Positions 43,810 to 53,441 are shown, numbered from the stretch's first letter. The stretch: 64,000 nucleotides of DNA from Planctomycetaceae bacterium (GCA_041398825.1 JAWKTX010000005.1:124001-188000), one strand, 5' to 3'. Numbers and translations are program-made. Notes: a model not told the origin generated them from the letters alone.

Positions 43810-46002
43810 ATGTTTCGTTCACCTTTCGATCGTCGTCAGATGTTGAAGTTTTCGGGGTCTCTTGCTGCGACGGCGATCATGCCGTGGACTGATCTTCTCT
43901 ATGCGGCTGCCTATCCGCAAGCTCCTGCCGATCTCCCCAAAGACTCAAGGCTTGGCCCACTCAAGGACCTCAACGGTTATTTTCCATTTCAGCCCTCCGC
44001 ATCTCCGGAAGACTGGGCTGTGCGTCGCGAATATGTTCGACGCCAGATTCTGGTAGCGTCCGGCCTGTGGCCCATGCCCGAACGCCCGGCCGTCTCTGCT
44101 ACAGTTCATGGTCGTGTGGAACGCGAAGGTTATACGATCGATCGTGTTTACTTTGAGAGCGCGGACGGTTTTCTGGTCACGGGCAGTTTGTATAAGCCCG
44201 CCAGTGCGACCGGGAAGCTGCCGACCATCCTTTGCCCGCATGGTCACTGGGCCAACGGCCGATTTCATGATCACGGCGAGGCTCAACTGAAGAAGGAAAT
44301 CGAATCCGGAGCCGAACAATTTCAGACAGGAGGCAGGCATCCTCTACAGGCTCGCTGCGTTCAACTGGCTCGGATGGGTTGCATGGTTTTTCTATACGAT
44401 ATGCTCGGCTACGCCGACGGAGGTTCTCTGACTGAAGCACTTGCTCATCGATTTTCCCAGCAGCGACCCGCAATGAGCTCTGCAGACCACTGGGGCCTCT
44501 TTAGTGCTCAGGCTGAGCTTCGGTTGTTGAACATCCTGGGACTGCAGACCTGGAACTCTGTTCGTATCCTCGACTGGCTCACATCGCGCGAAGATTGTGA
44601 TCGCGAGCGTATTGGTGTCACAGGCGCCAGCGGTGGCGGCAGTCAGACTTTTCTGATCACCGCCATTGATGATCGCGTCGCCGCTGCCTTTCCCGCAGTT
44701 ATGGTTTCGACTGCCATGCAGGGTGGATGCACTTGCGAAAATGCCTCCTATCTTCGGATCAACACGGGGAACGTCGAATTCGCCGCCATGGCTGCTCCGC
44801 GTCCGGTGCACATGTCTGGGGCAAACGACTGGACGGTGGATATCGAAACGAAGGGACTACCTGAATTAAAACAGCACTATGCCATGATGGGGGTACCGGA
44901 TCTTGTGGAGGCCAGGCATTATCCCTTCCCACACAATTACAACGCTGTCAGCCGGCGGATGATGTACGAGTTCTTCAACAAGTACCTCAATCTTGGTCTG
45001 ACCGATGCCGACCTGATCGAACGCGATTTCAAACCACTTTCTATTGCTGAAGCTACGGTATTCACGCCGAAGCATCCAGCACCGGAGAAGTCTGAGGAAA
45101 GCGAAGTCGCTTTCCTGCGTGCGTGGGACAATGCCTCGAACAGACAAATCCTGGCTCTAACTCCTACTGACACGGATTCGCTGGTCGAGTATCGGCGAGT
45201 GATCGGCGGAGCTTTGGAAATTATGATCGGCCGCTCGCTACCTGCGGCAGGCTCCATTGAATATGAAAAACTGACGGAAGTTGATCAGGACACTTATCTG
45301 CAGTACTCGGCCAGACTTCGCTTTACACAGCACGGTGAGGAGATTCCTGCAGCTTTCTTTTATCCAAAGAACTGGAATCAGAAAGTGGTCCTCTGGATCG
45401 ATATGCACGGCAAGTCTGCCTTGTTCCGAGAAGACGGCAGCCCGAACGATGCTGTGCTGTCGCTGCTGAAAGCCGGTTATTCTGTTGGCTCAATTGATAT
45501 GCTTTACACCGGCGACTACACGGAAGACGGCAAGCCAGTGGCGGAATATCGTACCGTCAATAATCCGCGAGAATTTGCTGGCTACACGCTGGGTTATAAT
45601 CATCCTCTGTTTGCTCAGCGGGTTCATGATGTTCTGACACTGATCTGTTTTGCCCATAATCACGCCGAGAAACCAGCGGAGTTACATCTGATTGCCACCG
45701 GCGGAGCCGGACCCATCACCGCTGCTGCCTGCGCTTTGTCGAAAGGTGTTATCACCAGCATCCGAATCGATACCAAAGGCTTTCGTTTCAATTCGATCAC
45801 GAATATCCGTGATGCGAATCTACTGCCTGGAGCCGTAAAATATGGCGACGTTCCAGCTTTGCTCGCACTTTGTTCACCTGTACCAATGACCGTGACGGGA
45901 GAAACCGCTTCCACGGCTGACGTCACCGCCGCTGCATATCGAGCGGCCAATGCTGATCTCTGGTTCGTCACTGACGCCCGAGAACTGTTCCCGAGCATCT
46001 GA
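43810..46002 (+). CDS. Exported alpha/beta hydrolase (acetyl-xylan-esterase-like), two-part
   Basis: 730 residues from the ATG at 43810; a longer reading from 43702 adds a leader with no ribosome binding site. The N-terminus, DRRQMLKFSGSLAATAIMPW, looks like a Tat or Sec signal. An alpha/beta-hydrolase region follows: DGFLVTGSLYKPASATGKLPTILCPHGHW, the nucleophile elbow GVTGASGGGSQTFL, and HYPFPHNYN as a possible catalytic His. A second, degenerate copy of the fold seems to fill the C-terminal half (VVLWIDMHGKSALFREDG, LIATGGAGPITAAAC), with no obvious nucleophile Ser. It probably deacetylates a polysaccharide. Convergent with the DUF11 gene. Confidence 0.75.
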   Translation: MFRSPFDRRQMLKFSGSLAATAIMPWTDLLYAAAYPQAPADLPKDSRLGPLKDLNGYFPFQPSASPEDWAVRREYVRRQILVASGLWPMPERPAVSATVHGRVEREGYTIDRVYFESADGFLVTGSLYKPASATGKLPTILCPHGHWANGRFHDHGEAQLKKEIESGAEQFQTGGRHPLQARCVQLARMGCMVFLYDMLGYADGGSLTEALAHRFSQQRPAMSSADHWGLFSAQAELRLLNILGLQTWNSVRILDWLTSREDCDRERIGVTGASGGGSQTFLITAIDDRVAAAFPAVMVSTAMQGGCTCENASYLRINTGNVEFAAMAAPRPVHMSGANDWTVDIETKGLPELKQHYAMMGVPDLVEARHYPFPHNYNAVSRRMMYEFFNKYLNLGLTDADLIERDFKPLSIAEATVFTPKHPAPEKSEESEVAFLRAWDNASNRQILALTPTDTDSLVEYRRVIGGALEIMIGRSLPAAGSIEYEKLTEVDQDTYLQYSARLRFTQHGEEIPAAFFYPKNWNQKVVLWIDMHGKSALFREDGSPNDAVLSLLKAGYSVGSIDMLYTGDYTEDGKPVAEYRTVNNPREFAGYTLGYNHPLFAQRVHDVLTLICFAHNHAEKPAELHLIATGGAGPITAAACALSKGVITSIRIDTKGFRFNSITNIRDANLLPGAVKYGDVPALLALCSPVPMTVTGETASTADVTAAAYRAANADLWFVTDARELFPSI

Positions 46003-46037
46003 CGCTGTGGTCGCACTTTCTTTGGTGCAGAAGCAAG

Positions 46038-46071
46038 ATAAGCCCAACCATCCTGAAATGGTCGGGCTTAT
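46038..46071. terminator. Bidirectional terminator hairpin
   Basis: A 14-base inverted repeat, ATAAGCCCAACCAT and ATGGTCGGGCTTAT, with one mismatch and a 6-base loop, lies between the convergent hydrolase and DUF11 genes. Its position and symmetry suit termination from both sides, although T-runs are short. Confidence 0.7.
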
Positions 46072-46101
46072 GCTTTGCCACGCTGGTTGTTGCACGCTCT
46101 T

Positions 46102-48180
46102 TTATTGTGTGACGGTAATCGTCTCTTCACCGATCACTGCTTCACTGACGGATTCGCTGGCGATACGCAGCCTGATCCTGTGGTTTCCTTCTCGCTTGCA
46201 TCGGAGCTTCAGTGCAAACACTGCTTCTTTGCCTGCATCGATTTCAGGCATCGATTTGAAGACCATCACTCCGTTTTCCGCGATATACTCGGATGGGCCC
46301 GCGACGTTCACAATTTCCAGAGAAGACGGTATCTCACAGGAAAAACCTACGTTCTTTGCTTCCCGAGCACCACTGTTCCCTATTCGTACTTCGTAGGTGA
46401 TTTCCTCATTGACTGCTCCCTGAGTTCGATTGGCGTTCACAGCAAGTTCCAGTACGGCCGTACCATCAACCCGGGTGGTATGTTCCGCGAGTGTCGCACG
46501 ACCCAGTTCTGAGATGACCCCAGCCTGGTGCAATGCTTCGCCTGTCTGCGTCGCCTTCAGTACAACCTTAAACTGGCTGCTGCCTCCCGCTCCTACCGTT
46601 CCCACGAACCACTCTATCGACCGGTCAGTCTCGTTAAACTTGCCACCACGATCTGCGGAAACGAATTCGTAACCTTCGGGCACCCGGTATTTCGCTCGAA
46701 CGTTTGCCGATGGCACACTTCCGTCGTTGCCTACCTGCAAGGTGTATTCCCCGGTTCGACCCGCCATTTGTTCTCCTGGACCATGGATCTTCAGGGCCAG
46801 TTGTGGTTCGGCTATTTTCACGGATGCGACCGTCTGATCCAGTAGTCCACCATCGGCTACGACTCGAACAGCCACGTCATGGCTGCCTCCACGAATAGCC
46901 GTCATCATCAGATCCGCTTCTCGCGACTCACCCGGGCTCAAAGTTCCGATTTCGATCGTCAACAGGCTCCCACGACGATGTTCCAGACCTTCCGGTATCG
47001 CGGTTTGAATTCGCACATTGCTGGCCGTACCTGTCCCTGGATTGGTGACACGTACCGTGTATTTGACCTGCTGCCCCACTTTAATGTCTGCCGGCCCTTC
47101 CAAAGCGACCGCTATCATTGGCTCCTGAACCGAAAACGTCGACGAGCTGTATCCTGTCAGTCGGACGAAGCCCTCCATGTGTACATCACCACGGTGCGTC
47201 GGAACAACGCGAAACGTCACTGAGCGTTTTTCATTCGCTGCCATTTCGCCAAATGTCCATGTTGGCCCCGGAGCGACCGACGATGGTTGAGGCGTCACAG
47301 CTACGACGTCCAGACCGTTCGGGATGACTGTTTCCAGCATTACTCCGCGTACAGCCACGCGAGATGTGTTCTGAACCTGCAGTTCTACGTCACACTCCTG
47401 TCCGACATTAAACTGGCCGTGACGGATCCACTGCAAAGTCACACCTGGTGACTGAGCACCCGTTGCCGTGAATGACGTACCCGATTCGGTCGTTTCAGCA
47501 AAAGCCCGAGCAGGCCCACCTTGAGGAGTCGATCCCAAAGGTGCCGCTGTTTCTTCATCCTCACCGAAATCAAACAACGGTGGTTCCACCGCTGACGCCG
47601 GCTGAACACGCGGCGGTTGTGACAACATTTCTGCAAACGGGTTTGTGCCCTGTTGCTGTCTCTTTTCTGTTACGCCGCTCGTCTGAACAATGCCGCTTTC
47701 ACTGGTACCTTCGTAGCCTGCCTGCTCAACCGAGGGATCACTTGACAGAGCTGACGTGGAGGAACTCCTGGCCGCCACCGGTCCCGATGGTGAATTCTCG
47801 ACGAGGCTTTCAAATGCGGACTCCTGCACCTGACGCTGAGACTTCAGCCTCTCCACCATTACCGCTTCACTGCCCGATTGAGCGTTTAAGGGTTCTGGCT
47901 GATTCCGGACTGGCGATGCCTGACCCTTTGAAGTCGCCTCCTGTCGGGACGCGATTTCCGGTGCTGAACCGGTCGGAGCAAAATACTGCACACCGTTTGG
48001 TCTCGACGATTTCGCCCGACCTACCTGGCCCCCGCTCACTGACGATTCATTGATCGTAGTTTCGGTCTGTTTTGATATTCGGTCCCACTCTGCGAAGGGA
48101 TTCTTCTGTTGCCCAACAACTACAGATGAACCTACGGACAACAGGCACAGGGCACTTACGATACGACGTCGGATCAACAT
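46102..48180 (-). CDS. Exported DUF11 (conserved repeat domain) protein
   Basis: 692 residues from the ATG at 48180, fixed by GGAGGAA just upstream. A signal peptide (LIRRRIVSALCLLSVGSSVVVGQQ) and a long low-complexity Ser/Gln-rich region come first. At least four DUF11/CARDB-like beta-sandwich repeats follow, recognisable by VQNTSRVAVRGVMLETVIPNGLDVV, VTNPGTGTASNVRIQTAIPEGLEHR, VGNDGSVPSANVRAKYRVPEGYEFV and IGNSGAREAKNVGFSCEIPSSLEIV. Such proteins sit in the envelope or cell surface of planctomycetes. No function is established. Confidence 0.85.
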   Translation of the reverse strand: MLIRRRIVSALCLLSVGSSVVVGQQKNPFAEWDRISKQTETTINESSVSGGQVGRAKSSRPNGVQYFAPTGSAPEIASRQEATSKGQASPVRNQPEPLNAQSGSEAVMVERLKSQRQVQESAFESLVENSPSGPVAARSSSTSALSSDPSVEQAGYEGTSESGIVQTSGVTEKRQQQGTNPFAEMLSQPPRVQPASAVEPPLFDFGEDEETAAPLGSTPQGGPARAFAETTESGTSFTATGAQSPGVTLQWIRHGQFNVGQECDVELQVQNTSRVAVRGVMLETVIPNGLDVVAVTPQPSSVAPGPTWTFGEMAANEKRSVTFRVVPTHRGDVHMEGFVRLTGYSSSTFSVQEPMIAVALEGPADIKVGQQVKYTVRVTNPGTGTASNVRIQTAIPEGLEHRRGSLLTIEIGTLSPGESREADLMMTAIRGGSHDVAVRVVADGGLLDQTVASVKIAEPQLALKIHGPGEQMAGRTGEYTLQVGNDGSVPSANVRAKYRVPEGYEFVSADRGGKFNETDRSIEWFVGTVGAGGSSQFKVVLKATQTGEALHQAGVISELGRATLAEHTTRVDGTAVLELAVNANRTQGAVNEEITYEVRIGNSGAREAKNVGFSCEIPSSLEIVNVAGPSEYIAENGVMVFKSMPEIDAGKEAVFALKLRCKREGNHRIRLRIASESVSEAVIGEETITVTQ

Positions 48181-48474
48181 CCTGATTCCTCCGGCGACTT
48201 TACGGTGAGAGTCAAGCAGCCCGGGACAACAAAAAGATGGAAATGCGTGGCACTGGAAAACCATACCACGCCTTCATCGAATGTTCGGCTGTAGCGATCC
48301 TGCGGCTTAAATAGATTTACTGCTTTAGGAAGATTAGCTTGTCTATTCTGATTATCCGGCTCACTCAGCGCACGTCTACCGGCAGCTTCTGCCGCTTTGT
48401 CCGTTGATGATCGTTTCCCGATGACCACAACTTGCGAGCACCATCAGTATTTCCCTGTTACCCCCGGCGTCCTG

Positions 48475-49953
48475 TCAGTCCAGCGGCTTCAGAGGGAAGA
48501 CTTGTGATGGCTCCCGATGCTCTTCCATTGCTTTGTTCAGCCTTGCGACGATCTCCGGGTGTTCCTTCGCCACATCGTGCTTTTCTCCTGCGTCTGTTGC
48601 GAGGTTGTAGAGTTGCATTGTCAGATTCCCTCGGCCCATATTCTGGCGAATACCCTTCCAGTCGCCGACGCGTATCGATTGTTGACCTCCGTAACCGGGA
48701 AACTCTCGATACAGTTTTTCGCGAGGCTTCTGCTGTTTTCCTTCCAGCGTCGCAACCATGCTGATCCCGTCGATGTTCGCCGGTGTCTTCTTTGCGTGGC
48801 CCGTGGCCTCCAGAATCGTTGGTAGCCAGTCTTCAAACCCGCTGATTCTGTCCGACGTCGTTCCGGGTTTCACATGTCCTGGCCAACGCACGATAGTTGG
48901 CACTCGCACGCCGCCTTCGTACAGAGAACCCTTGAGTCCACGTAGTTCTCCTACGCTGTTGAAGAAGGTGTAGTCCACTTCCTTATCCAGATGTGTGGTA
49001 CCGTTATCCGACGAGAAAACTACAAGTGTGTTGTCACTTAGTTTCAGCTCGTCAAGAACAGCCAACAGTTTGCCAACCTCATTGTCCATGTGAGTAATCA
49101 TGGCTGCATACGCCGCACGCGGCGTAAAGTGAGGGGTGTAGCCCCCGGTCGCTGCCGTAAACGGGGGATCATTCCAACCTTTCGCCAAATACGGCGACAA
49201 CTCTTCATCCGGGATATGCAGGGCTACATGTGGAATCACGGTCGGATAATACAGAAAGAAAGGCTTGTCTTTGTTGTCACGAATAAACTTTAAAGCTTGT
49301 TCATTGATACGATCCGGGGCGTAATCCTGTCCTTTGAATTCATCGTAACTGGCTGGATCTGATGGATCCGCCCCGGCCGAAAGCTTTGCATGCCCGGGCA
49401 CTGCGGGATTGTTCTTCAAAGCCACTCGTTCGTTGTCGCTCCACAAATACGATGGATAGTAACTGTGCGCGTGCCTCTGGCAGTTGTAACCAAAGAAACG
49501 ATCAAAGCCCTGACGCAAAGGCTCGCCTGTTGAACCTGGTCCACCCAGGCCCCACTTCCCAAAAGCTCCTGTGACGTAACCCGCTTCTTTCAGCAATTCT
49601 GCCACCGTCACTTCCTCGGCCGGTATCGGTTTCTGACCTTCCGGTTGCATTTCACTGTTGTTTCTCACCCAGGCGTGTCCCGGGTCTTTGCCTGTCATCA
49701 ACACGCATCGAGACGGGGCGCATACCGCGTTTCCGCTGTAGTGCTGCGTTAACCGCATCCCCTCTGATGCCAGCTTGTCCAGGTGTGGTGTCTGAATTTT
49801 CTGTTGCCCGAAACTCCCCAGTTCCCGGTATCCCAGATCATCGGCAAGGATGAACACTACGTTTGGTTGCCCCTTTAGCTCTCCGGCCCCCAATTCTCTG
49901 TGGGTAAGCACTTGCACGGTCAGCATTACCATACCGATTACTTGATACTTCAT
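48475..49953 (-). CDS. Sulfatase (arylsulfatase family), exported
   Basis: 492 residues with an N-terminal signal. It has metal-binding NVVFILADDLGYRELGSFG and the formylglycine site CAPSRCVLMTGK (C-x-P-S-R, where Cys is oxidised to formylglycine), followed by GKWGLGGPGS and VVFSSDNGTTHLDKE with further metal ligands. It would cleave sulfate esters from a sulfated polysaccharide in the periplasm; planctomycetes encode many. It overlaps by four bases (ATGA) with the upstream oxidoreductase/methyltransferase gene and is translated after it. The 294 bases downstream hold nothing recognised. Confidence 0.9.
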   Translation of the reverse strand: MKYQVIGMVMLTVQVLTHRELGAGELKGQPNVVFILADDLGYRELGSFGQQKIQTPHLDKLASEGMRLTQHYSGNAVCAPSRCVLMTGKDPGHAWVRNNSEMQPEGQKPIPAEEVTVAELLKEAGYVTGAFGKWGLGGPGSTGEPLRQGFDRFFGYNCQRHAHSYYPSYLWSDNERVALKNNPAVPGHAKLSAGADPSDPASYDEFKGQDYAPDRINEQALKFIRDNKDKPFFLYYPTVIPHVALHIPDEELSPYLAKGWNDPPFTAATGGYTPHFTPRAAYAAMITHMDNEVGKLLAVLDELKLSDNTLVVFSSDNGTTHLDKEVDYTFFNSVGELRGLKGSLYEGGVRVPTIVRWPGHVKPGTTSDRISGFEDWLPTILEATGHAKKTPANIDGISMVATLEGKQQKPREKLYREFPGYGGQQSIRVGDWKGIRQNMGRGNLTMQLYNLATDAGEKHDVAKEHPEIVARLNKAMEEHREPSQVFPLKPLD

Positions 49954-51656
49954 CTTTCCTGTCGCTTCCTCTTTATGATGACCAACAACACCGGTGACGC
50001 CTGATTACTCGTATCTGCTTCTATCCTGAAGACTGTCGTTTCTTTTTCCCGCTGAAGCTTCGATACCACTGATTCCACTTCGACTGCCTCTGCCTGACCG
50101 CCCTCATGACCGCGGTATGCCACAACTGTTATCACTCCTCCCGGCTTCAGCAGTCTGTAGCCTGCTTCGATTGCCTTTCCTGTTGTGTGGCCTGATGTCA
50201 CACAAGTCTTGTCACTGCCTGGCAGAAATCCCAGATTAAATGTTATGGCCGACTGGCTCTCCGTTCGCAACCATCCGCTCAACAACTTCGCATGACACCC
50301 TCGGATGTACGTTACGTTGCCCAGTTTTTCTGCCTGAACTCGCTGCCGAGTCGCCTCGATCGCCTGATCCTGAAGGTCGATCGCTGTGACTACGCCCGTC
50401 TCTCCTATCCTTTTCGCCATCAGCACCGTGTCGTAACCGTTTCCTGCTGTCGCGTCGATTACTCGATCGCCTGGCTGCAGATGTCCCGACAGTAGTTGAT
50501 GAACCAGCTTTGTCAGCGATTTCCGCCTTGTATCCGCTATCACCGCTTCCAGAAACTCTTCTGTTCGCCATTCAGCCACTTCGTCTTCGTTTCGTAAGCG
50601 TCTGGTTATTTCTTCTGCCAGCTCTTTCGCTTTGACGGGTGCAACCAGGCACCCTTTCGCCCCAAGGCCATTAAAAATTGCCACTCGGGATTCTTCCTGG
50701 TGATACCCCGCCACCACTTTACGATTGCTCATCGCCGGCCTGACTGCCGCTACGTGCTTGACCACCCTGGCCTCTTTCTGTTCCGCTGCTGGCAGCTGGC
50801 TCAATAACTGACTCAGCCCCTCTTCGCTCGGTGTGTTCGTTAAGTCCTTCCAGTCGTAGGTCGCTCCTATGCTAAACTCGTTCCTGCCTTCTTCTGGCAC
50901 GATCCATATCCCCTGATGTGTTATTCTTCGCTCCGTTCTCGCTGGCAACGCAACCTTTACTATGTCGCCCCGGGCGGGTTTGTCTGGTATGTGGGCAAAC
51001 CACGGGTTGCTTTGCGGCTGATACCCCTGACAGAAAACGATGTTGTGACCACGAAGTTTCAGTCGCGAAATCGTCACGGTGCTGTTGCTCACCCGAACGT
51101 CGTTTTCGATTTGCAGAGATTCACTCACCACGAAGTGTTTGCGGCTGAAGAACTCTTTTGATGCGATCAGGTATCGTTTCACAAGTAGACGGCCTGCTGG
51201 CTGCATCGAAAAACCGGTCAATCCTTTTTCCGGATCCGCTTCTTCCCTGACTGAGCCTCTCAGCTGCTCACGACGTCTTGTGATGAACATCTGCCTTTCC
51301 TCTTCGTTGCGAAATATTCGCAGCATCGATGTCGACTGAAAGATTTCGCACTGTGTTTGCTGTTCTACCTCTCTGTAGAATGCTGACGCGTACTCCCAGT
51401 ACCGTTGAAAATCCGGCATCTGAGTCATTCGCTTGCCCGTAACTGGCGTGATCAGACCTGCCGCTGCTCTGGAAGCTGTTACCTCCTCTACCCGATCTAT
51501 CAACGCCAGTGTCCTGCCCCTGTTGTGCAGTTCCCAGGCCAATGTTGTTCCAGCAATTCCCTGCCCTACAATGATGACGTCCACCAGCCGCTCAGCGGTC
51601 TCTGCACCGTTGTCACTGTTCTTAGTGTTTTGATTTGACTGTAATGCTTCTTCCAA
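49950..51656 (-). CDS. MnmC-type FAD oxidoreductase fused to MnmM/YtqB-type methyltransferase
   Basis: 568 residues from a TTG at 51656 (AAGGA ten bases upstream). Starting at the GTG of 51758 would overlap the divergent gene, and GTG 51584 is also possible. Residues 25-370 form a DAO-type FAD domain: DVIIVGQGIAGTT, ASRAAAGLITPVTG, EFSIGATYDWKD and FNGLGAKGCLVAPVKAKELA, which parallel the oxidoreductase half of MnmC. Residues 385-568 match YtqB/MnmM: VIDATAGNGYDTVLMAK, FNLGFLPGSDK and YRGHEGGQAE. Together they could convert cmnm5(s2)U to nm5U and then mnm5U at tRNA position 34. The domain order is the reverse of E. coli MnmC and the methyltransferase is of another family. The sulfatase gene overlaps its stop. 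Confidence 0.8.
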   Translation of the reverse strand: MEEALQSNQNTKNSDNGAETAERLVDVIIVGQGIAGTTLAWELHNRGRTLALIDRVEEVTASRAAAGLITPVTGKRMTQMPDFQRYWEYASAFYREVEQQTQCEIFQSTSMLRIFRNEEERQMFITRRREQLRGSVREEADPEKGLTGFSMQPAGRLLVKRYLIASKEFFSRKHFVVSESLQIENDVRVSNSTVTISRLKLRGHNIVFCQGYQPQSNPWFAHIPDKPARGDIVKVALPARTERRITHQGIWIVPEEGRNEFSIGATYDWKDLTNTPSEEGLSQLLSQLPAAEQKEARVVKHVAAVRPAMSNRKVVAGYHQEESRVAIFNGLGAKGCLVAPVKAKELAEEITRRLRNEDEVAEWRTEEFLEAVIADTRRKSLTKLVHQLLSGHLQPGDRVIDATAGNGYDTVLMAKRIGETGVVTAIDLQDQAIEATRQRVQAEKLGNVTYIRGCHAKLLSGWLRTESQSAITFNLGFLPGSDKTCVTSGHTTGKAIEAGYRLLKPGGVITVVAYRGHEGGQAEAVEVESVVSKLQREKETTVFRIEADTSNQASPVLLVIIKRKRQER

Positions 51657-51740
51657 CCGACCCTGTTCCTTTGTTCCTACTCGTGTTTTGCTGATAAAGT
51701 TCCGCTTTACCTGAACCCTCCTGATTGAAAGGCTCGCCTG

Positions 51741-53087
51741 ATGTCGCGTACCTCCCACCTCGATCGTCGTTCGTTTCTTCGCACTGCTGGCACGTCTATC
51801 GCTGCCGTTGGATCTTCGTTATTTGTCAACCCAGCGAGCTTTGGGTTCAATCGAAGTCCTCTGGAAAAACTGAATATTGCATGTATAGGCACCGCTAACC
51901 GTGCTGCTGAAGATGTCAACGGTGTGATGTCCGAGAACATCGTGGCCATCGTCGACGTAGATTCGAACTACCTCGAACGCGCTAAGAAAATGCTCACGGA
52001 GAAGAATCAGCTCACCCCTCGAACTTACGCGGACTACCGTGAAATGATTGAAGCGGAGGGCGACAAGATTGATGCCGTTGTCATCGGCACCACTGACCAT
52101 CATCATGCTCCAGCTTCAATCAGGGCCATCCGAGCTGGTAAACATGTTTACTGTGAAAAACCTCTGACCCACACAGTACAGGAAGCACGCATCATTGCTG
52201 AAGCCGCAGCAAAGCAGGGTGTTGCTACTCAACTTGGTACTCAGATTCACGCCGGTGAAAACTATCGCCGCGTCGTTGAAATCATCGCTTCTGGAGCCAT
52301 CGGTACGGTTACCGACGTCCATGTCTGGGTCGGAAAGGGTTGGGGATACCGGAAGGACTGGGCTAATAGTCGCACCGAAGCTGGTACCCAACCTCCAGCA
52401 AATCTTAACTGGGAACTGTGGCTTGGCCCAGCTCCTGTTTACCCGTTCCACGAAGGTCGATTTCATCCCGCACAGTGGCGGCGATGGTGGGATTTTGGTC
52501 AGGGCACTCTTGGCGACATGGCCTGCCACTACATGGATCTTCCTTTCTGGGCTCTGGGTCTGCGGCATCCAAATCATTGTGAAGCCGAAGGTGAATCCCC
52601 AGACGCGAACATGGCACCGGAGGGACTTGTTGTGCGATACAAGTTTCCTACCAGCAATCAAAACTCACCAGTTAATCTCACCTGGTACGACGGAAACCTC
52701 ATTCCAAAACGCGTCGCGGACGAACCGGTTCCACCAAATGGCGTGATGTTTGTTGGTACAGAAGGACACATGTTCGCGGACTATGGCAAATATAAGCTTT
52801 TCCCTGCGAACAAGTTCGCGGGATTCCAGGCACCAGAAAAATCCATACCACCTTCGATTGGACATCACGCTGAATGGATCAAGGCCTGCAAAGACGGATC
52901 ACCGACTACCTGTAACTTTGATTATTCCGGTGCACTGACCGAAACAGTGTTGCTGGGTAACGTAGCGTACCGGACTGGCAAATCACTGGAATGGGATGCA
53001 GCAACTCTGACAGCCACCAATGCTCCCGAAGCCGCAAAACTGGTTTCCAAGGAATATCGAAGTGGCTGGGAAGTTATTGCGGGGTAG
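51741..53087 (+). CDS. Gfo/Idh/MocA family oxidoreductase with Tat signal
   Basis: 448 residues. Twin-arginine signal (HLDRRSFLRTAGTSIAAVGSS), then a Rossmann NAD-binding segment (LNIACIGTANRAAEDVNGV) and the catalytic EKP motif in AGKHVYCEKPLTHTVQEARI. The C-terminal substrate domain has WNWELWLGPAP-like sequence (NLNWELWLGPAPVYPFHEGRFHPAQWRRWWDFGQGTLGDMACHYMDLPFWAL), common in exported planctomycete members. It probably acts on a sugar in the periplasm with tightly bound NAD. The third codon positions are pyrimidine-rich, opposite to the genes that begin 460 bases further on. Confidence 0.88.
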   Translation: MSRTSHLDRRSFLRTAGTSIAAVGSSLFVNPASFGFNRSPLEKLNIACIGTANRAAEDVNGVMSENIVAIVDVDSNYLERAKKMLTEKNQLTPRTYADYREMIEAEGDKIDAVVIGTTDHHHAPASIRAIRAGKHVYCEKPLTHTVQEARIIAEAAAKQGVATQLGTQIHAGENYRRVVEIIASGAIGTVTDVHVWVGKGWGYRKDWANSRTEAGTQPPANLNWELWLGPAPVYPFHEGRFHPAQWRRWWDFGQGTLGDMACHYMDLPFWALGLRHPNHCEAEGESPDANMAPEGLVVRYKFPTSNQNSPVNLTWYDGNLIPKRVADEPVPPNGVMFVGTEGHMFADYGKYKLFPANKFAGFQAPEKSIPPSIGHHAEWIKACKDGSPTTCNFDYSGALTETVLLGNVAYRTGKSLEWDAATLTATNAPEAAKLVSKEYRSGWEVIAG

Positions 53088-53115
53088 ATCAAACAGGATT
53101 TGATTCAGAAGCAAG

Positions 53116-53148
53116 AAGACCTGAAAGGAGAGACTTTTTTCAGGTCTT
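53116..53148 (+). terminator. Rho-independent-type terminator of the Gfo/Idh gene
   Basis: A perfect 11-base inverted repeat (AAGACCTGAAA at 53116-53126, TTTCAGGTCTT at 53138-53148), with an 11-base loop and followed by TGCTTTTG, lies 28 bases after the stop codon. It separates the gene from the putative origin. Confidence 0.7.
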
Positions 53149-53175
53149 TGCTTTTGACAGCGAGAAAAATGAAAT

Positions 53176-53205
53176 CAGTAAAAGAAGTAGCAGAAGTACT
53201 AGTAA
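53176..53205 (-). promoter_or_regulatory. DnaA-trio-like unwinding element
   Basis: Ten consecutive plus-strand triplets all have A in the middle; seven fit [TA]A[GA] (TAG, AAG, TAA), the reverse reading of the DnaA-trio consensus 3'-[GA]A[TA]-5'. On the minus strand the order is DnaA box, GC-rich spacer, trio array, as in the basal unwinding system of Bacillus subtilis. Confidence 0.5.
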
Positions 53206-53218
53206 GTGACGTCGCAAA

Positions 53219-53227
53219 TGTTGATAA
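53219..53227 (-). promoter_or_regulatory. DnaA-box-like site TTATCAACA
   Basis: One mismatch from TTATCCACA, part of the 11-mer AGTTATCAACA on the minus strand. It lies next to the GC-rich spacer and trio array and points at them. Confidence 0.5.
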
Positions 53228-53432
53228 CTCGCCTATCTCTAATCGTAACCCCTTGTTTTAAAAGAAGTTAAGACAAGTGAAGAACGTTGAAAACCAGTAG
53301 AAAACACAGGGAAACAGAGTGATCACTGGGCATCAAAGAAGGTCGAAACTCGGCGTCAGCCAGTGATGTCGAGCAGACAGTTTGGAAAACTCACCAGCTC
53401 AGCAGCGCAGGAACAGCTAGCGCGTTAACAAG

Positions 53433-53441
53433 TTATCAACA
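53433..53441 (+). promoter_or_regulatory. DnaA-box-like site TTATCAACA
   Basis: Second copy of the 9-mer, again inside AGTTATCAACA, on the plus strand 206 bases from the first, giving an inverted pair that brackets the rest of the gap. Confidence 0.5.

Larger units (their letters stand above)
53176..53441. other. Putative chromosomal replication origin (oriC)
   Basis: The gap between the Gfo/Idh gene and the GT2 gene (about 460 bases) holds an A/T-rich DnaA-trio-like array (53176-53205), a GC-rich spacer (53206-53215), and two inverted copies of AGTTATCAACA, each containing the DnaA-box-like TTATCAACA (53219-53227 minus, 53433-53441 plus). Weaker candidates are TTTTCAACG (53285-53293, minus) and TTTTCCAAA (53381-53389, minus). 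Plus-strand third codon positions change from C-rich on the left to G-rich on the right, as expected where forks diverge. In 60 codons counted by hand on each side, G goes from 5 to 21 and C from 18 to 7. No dnaA, dnaN or parA gene is adjacent. No origin activity is shown. Confidence 0.6.
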
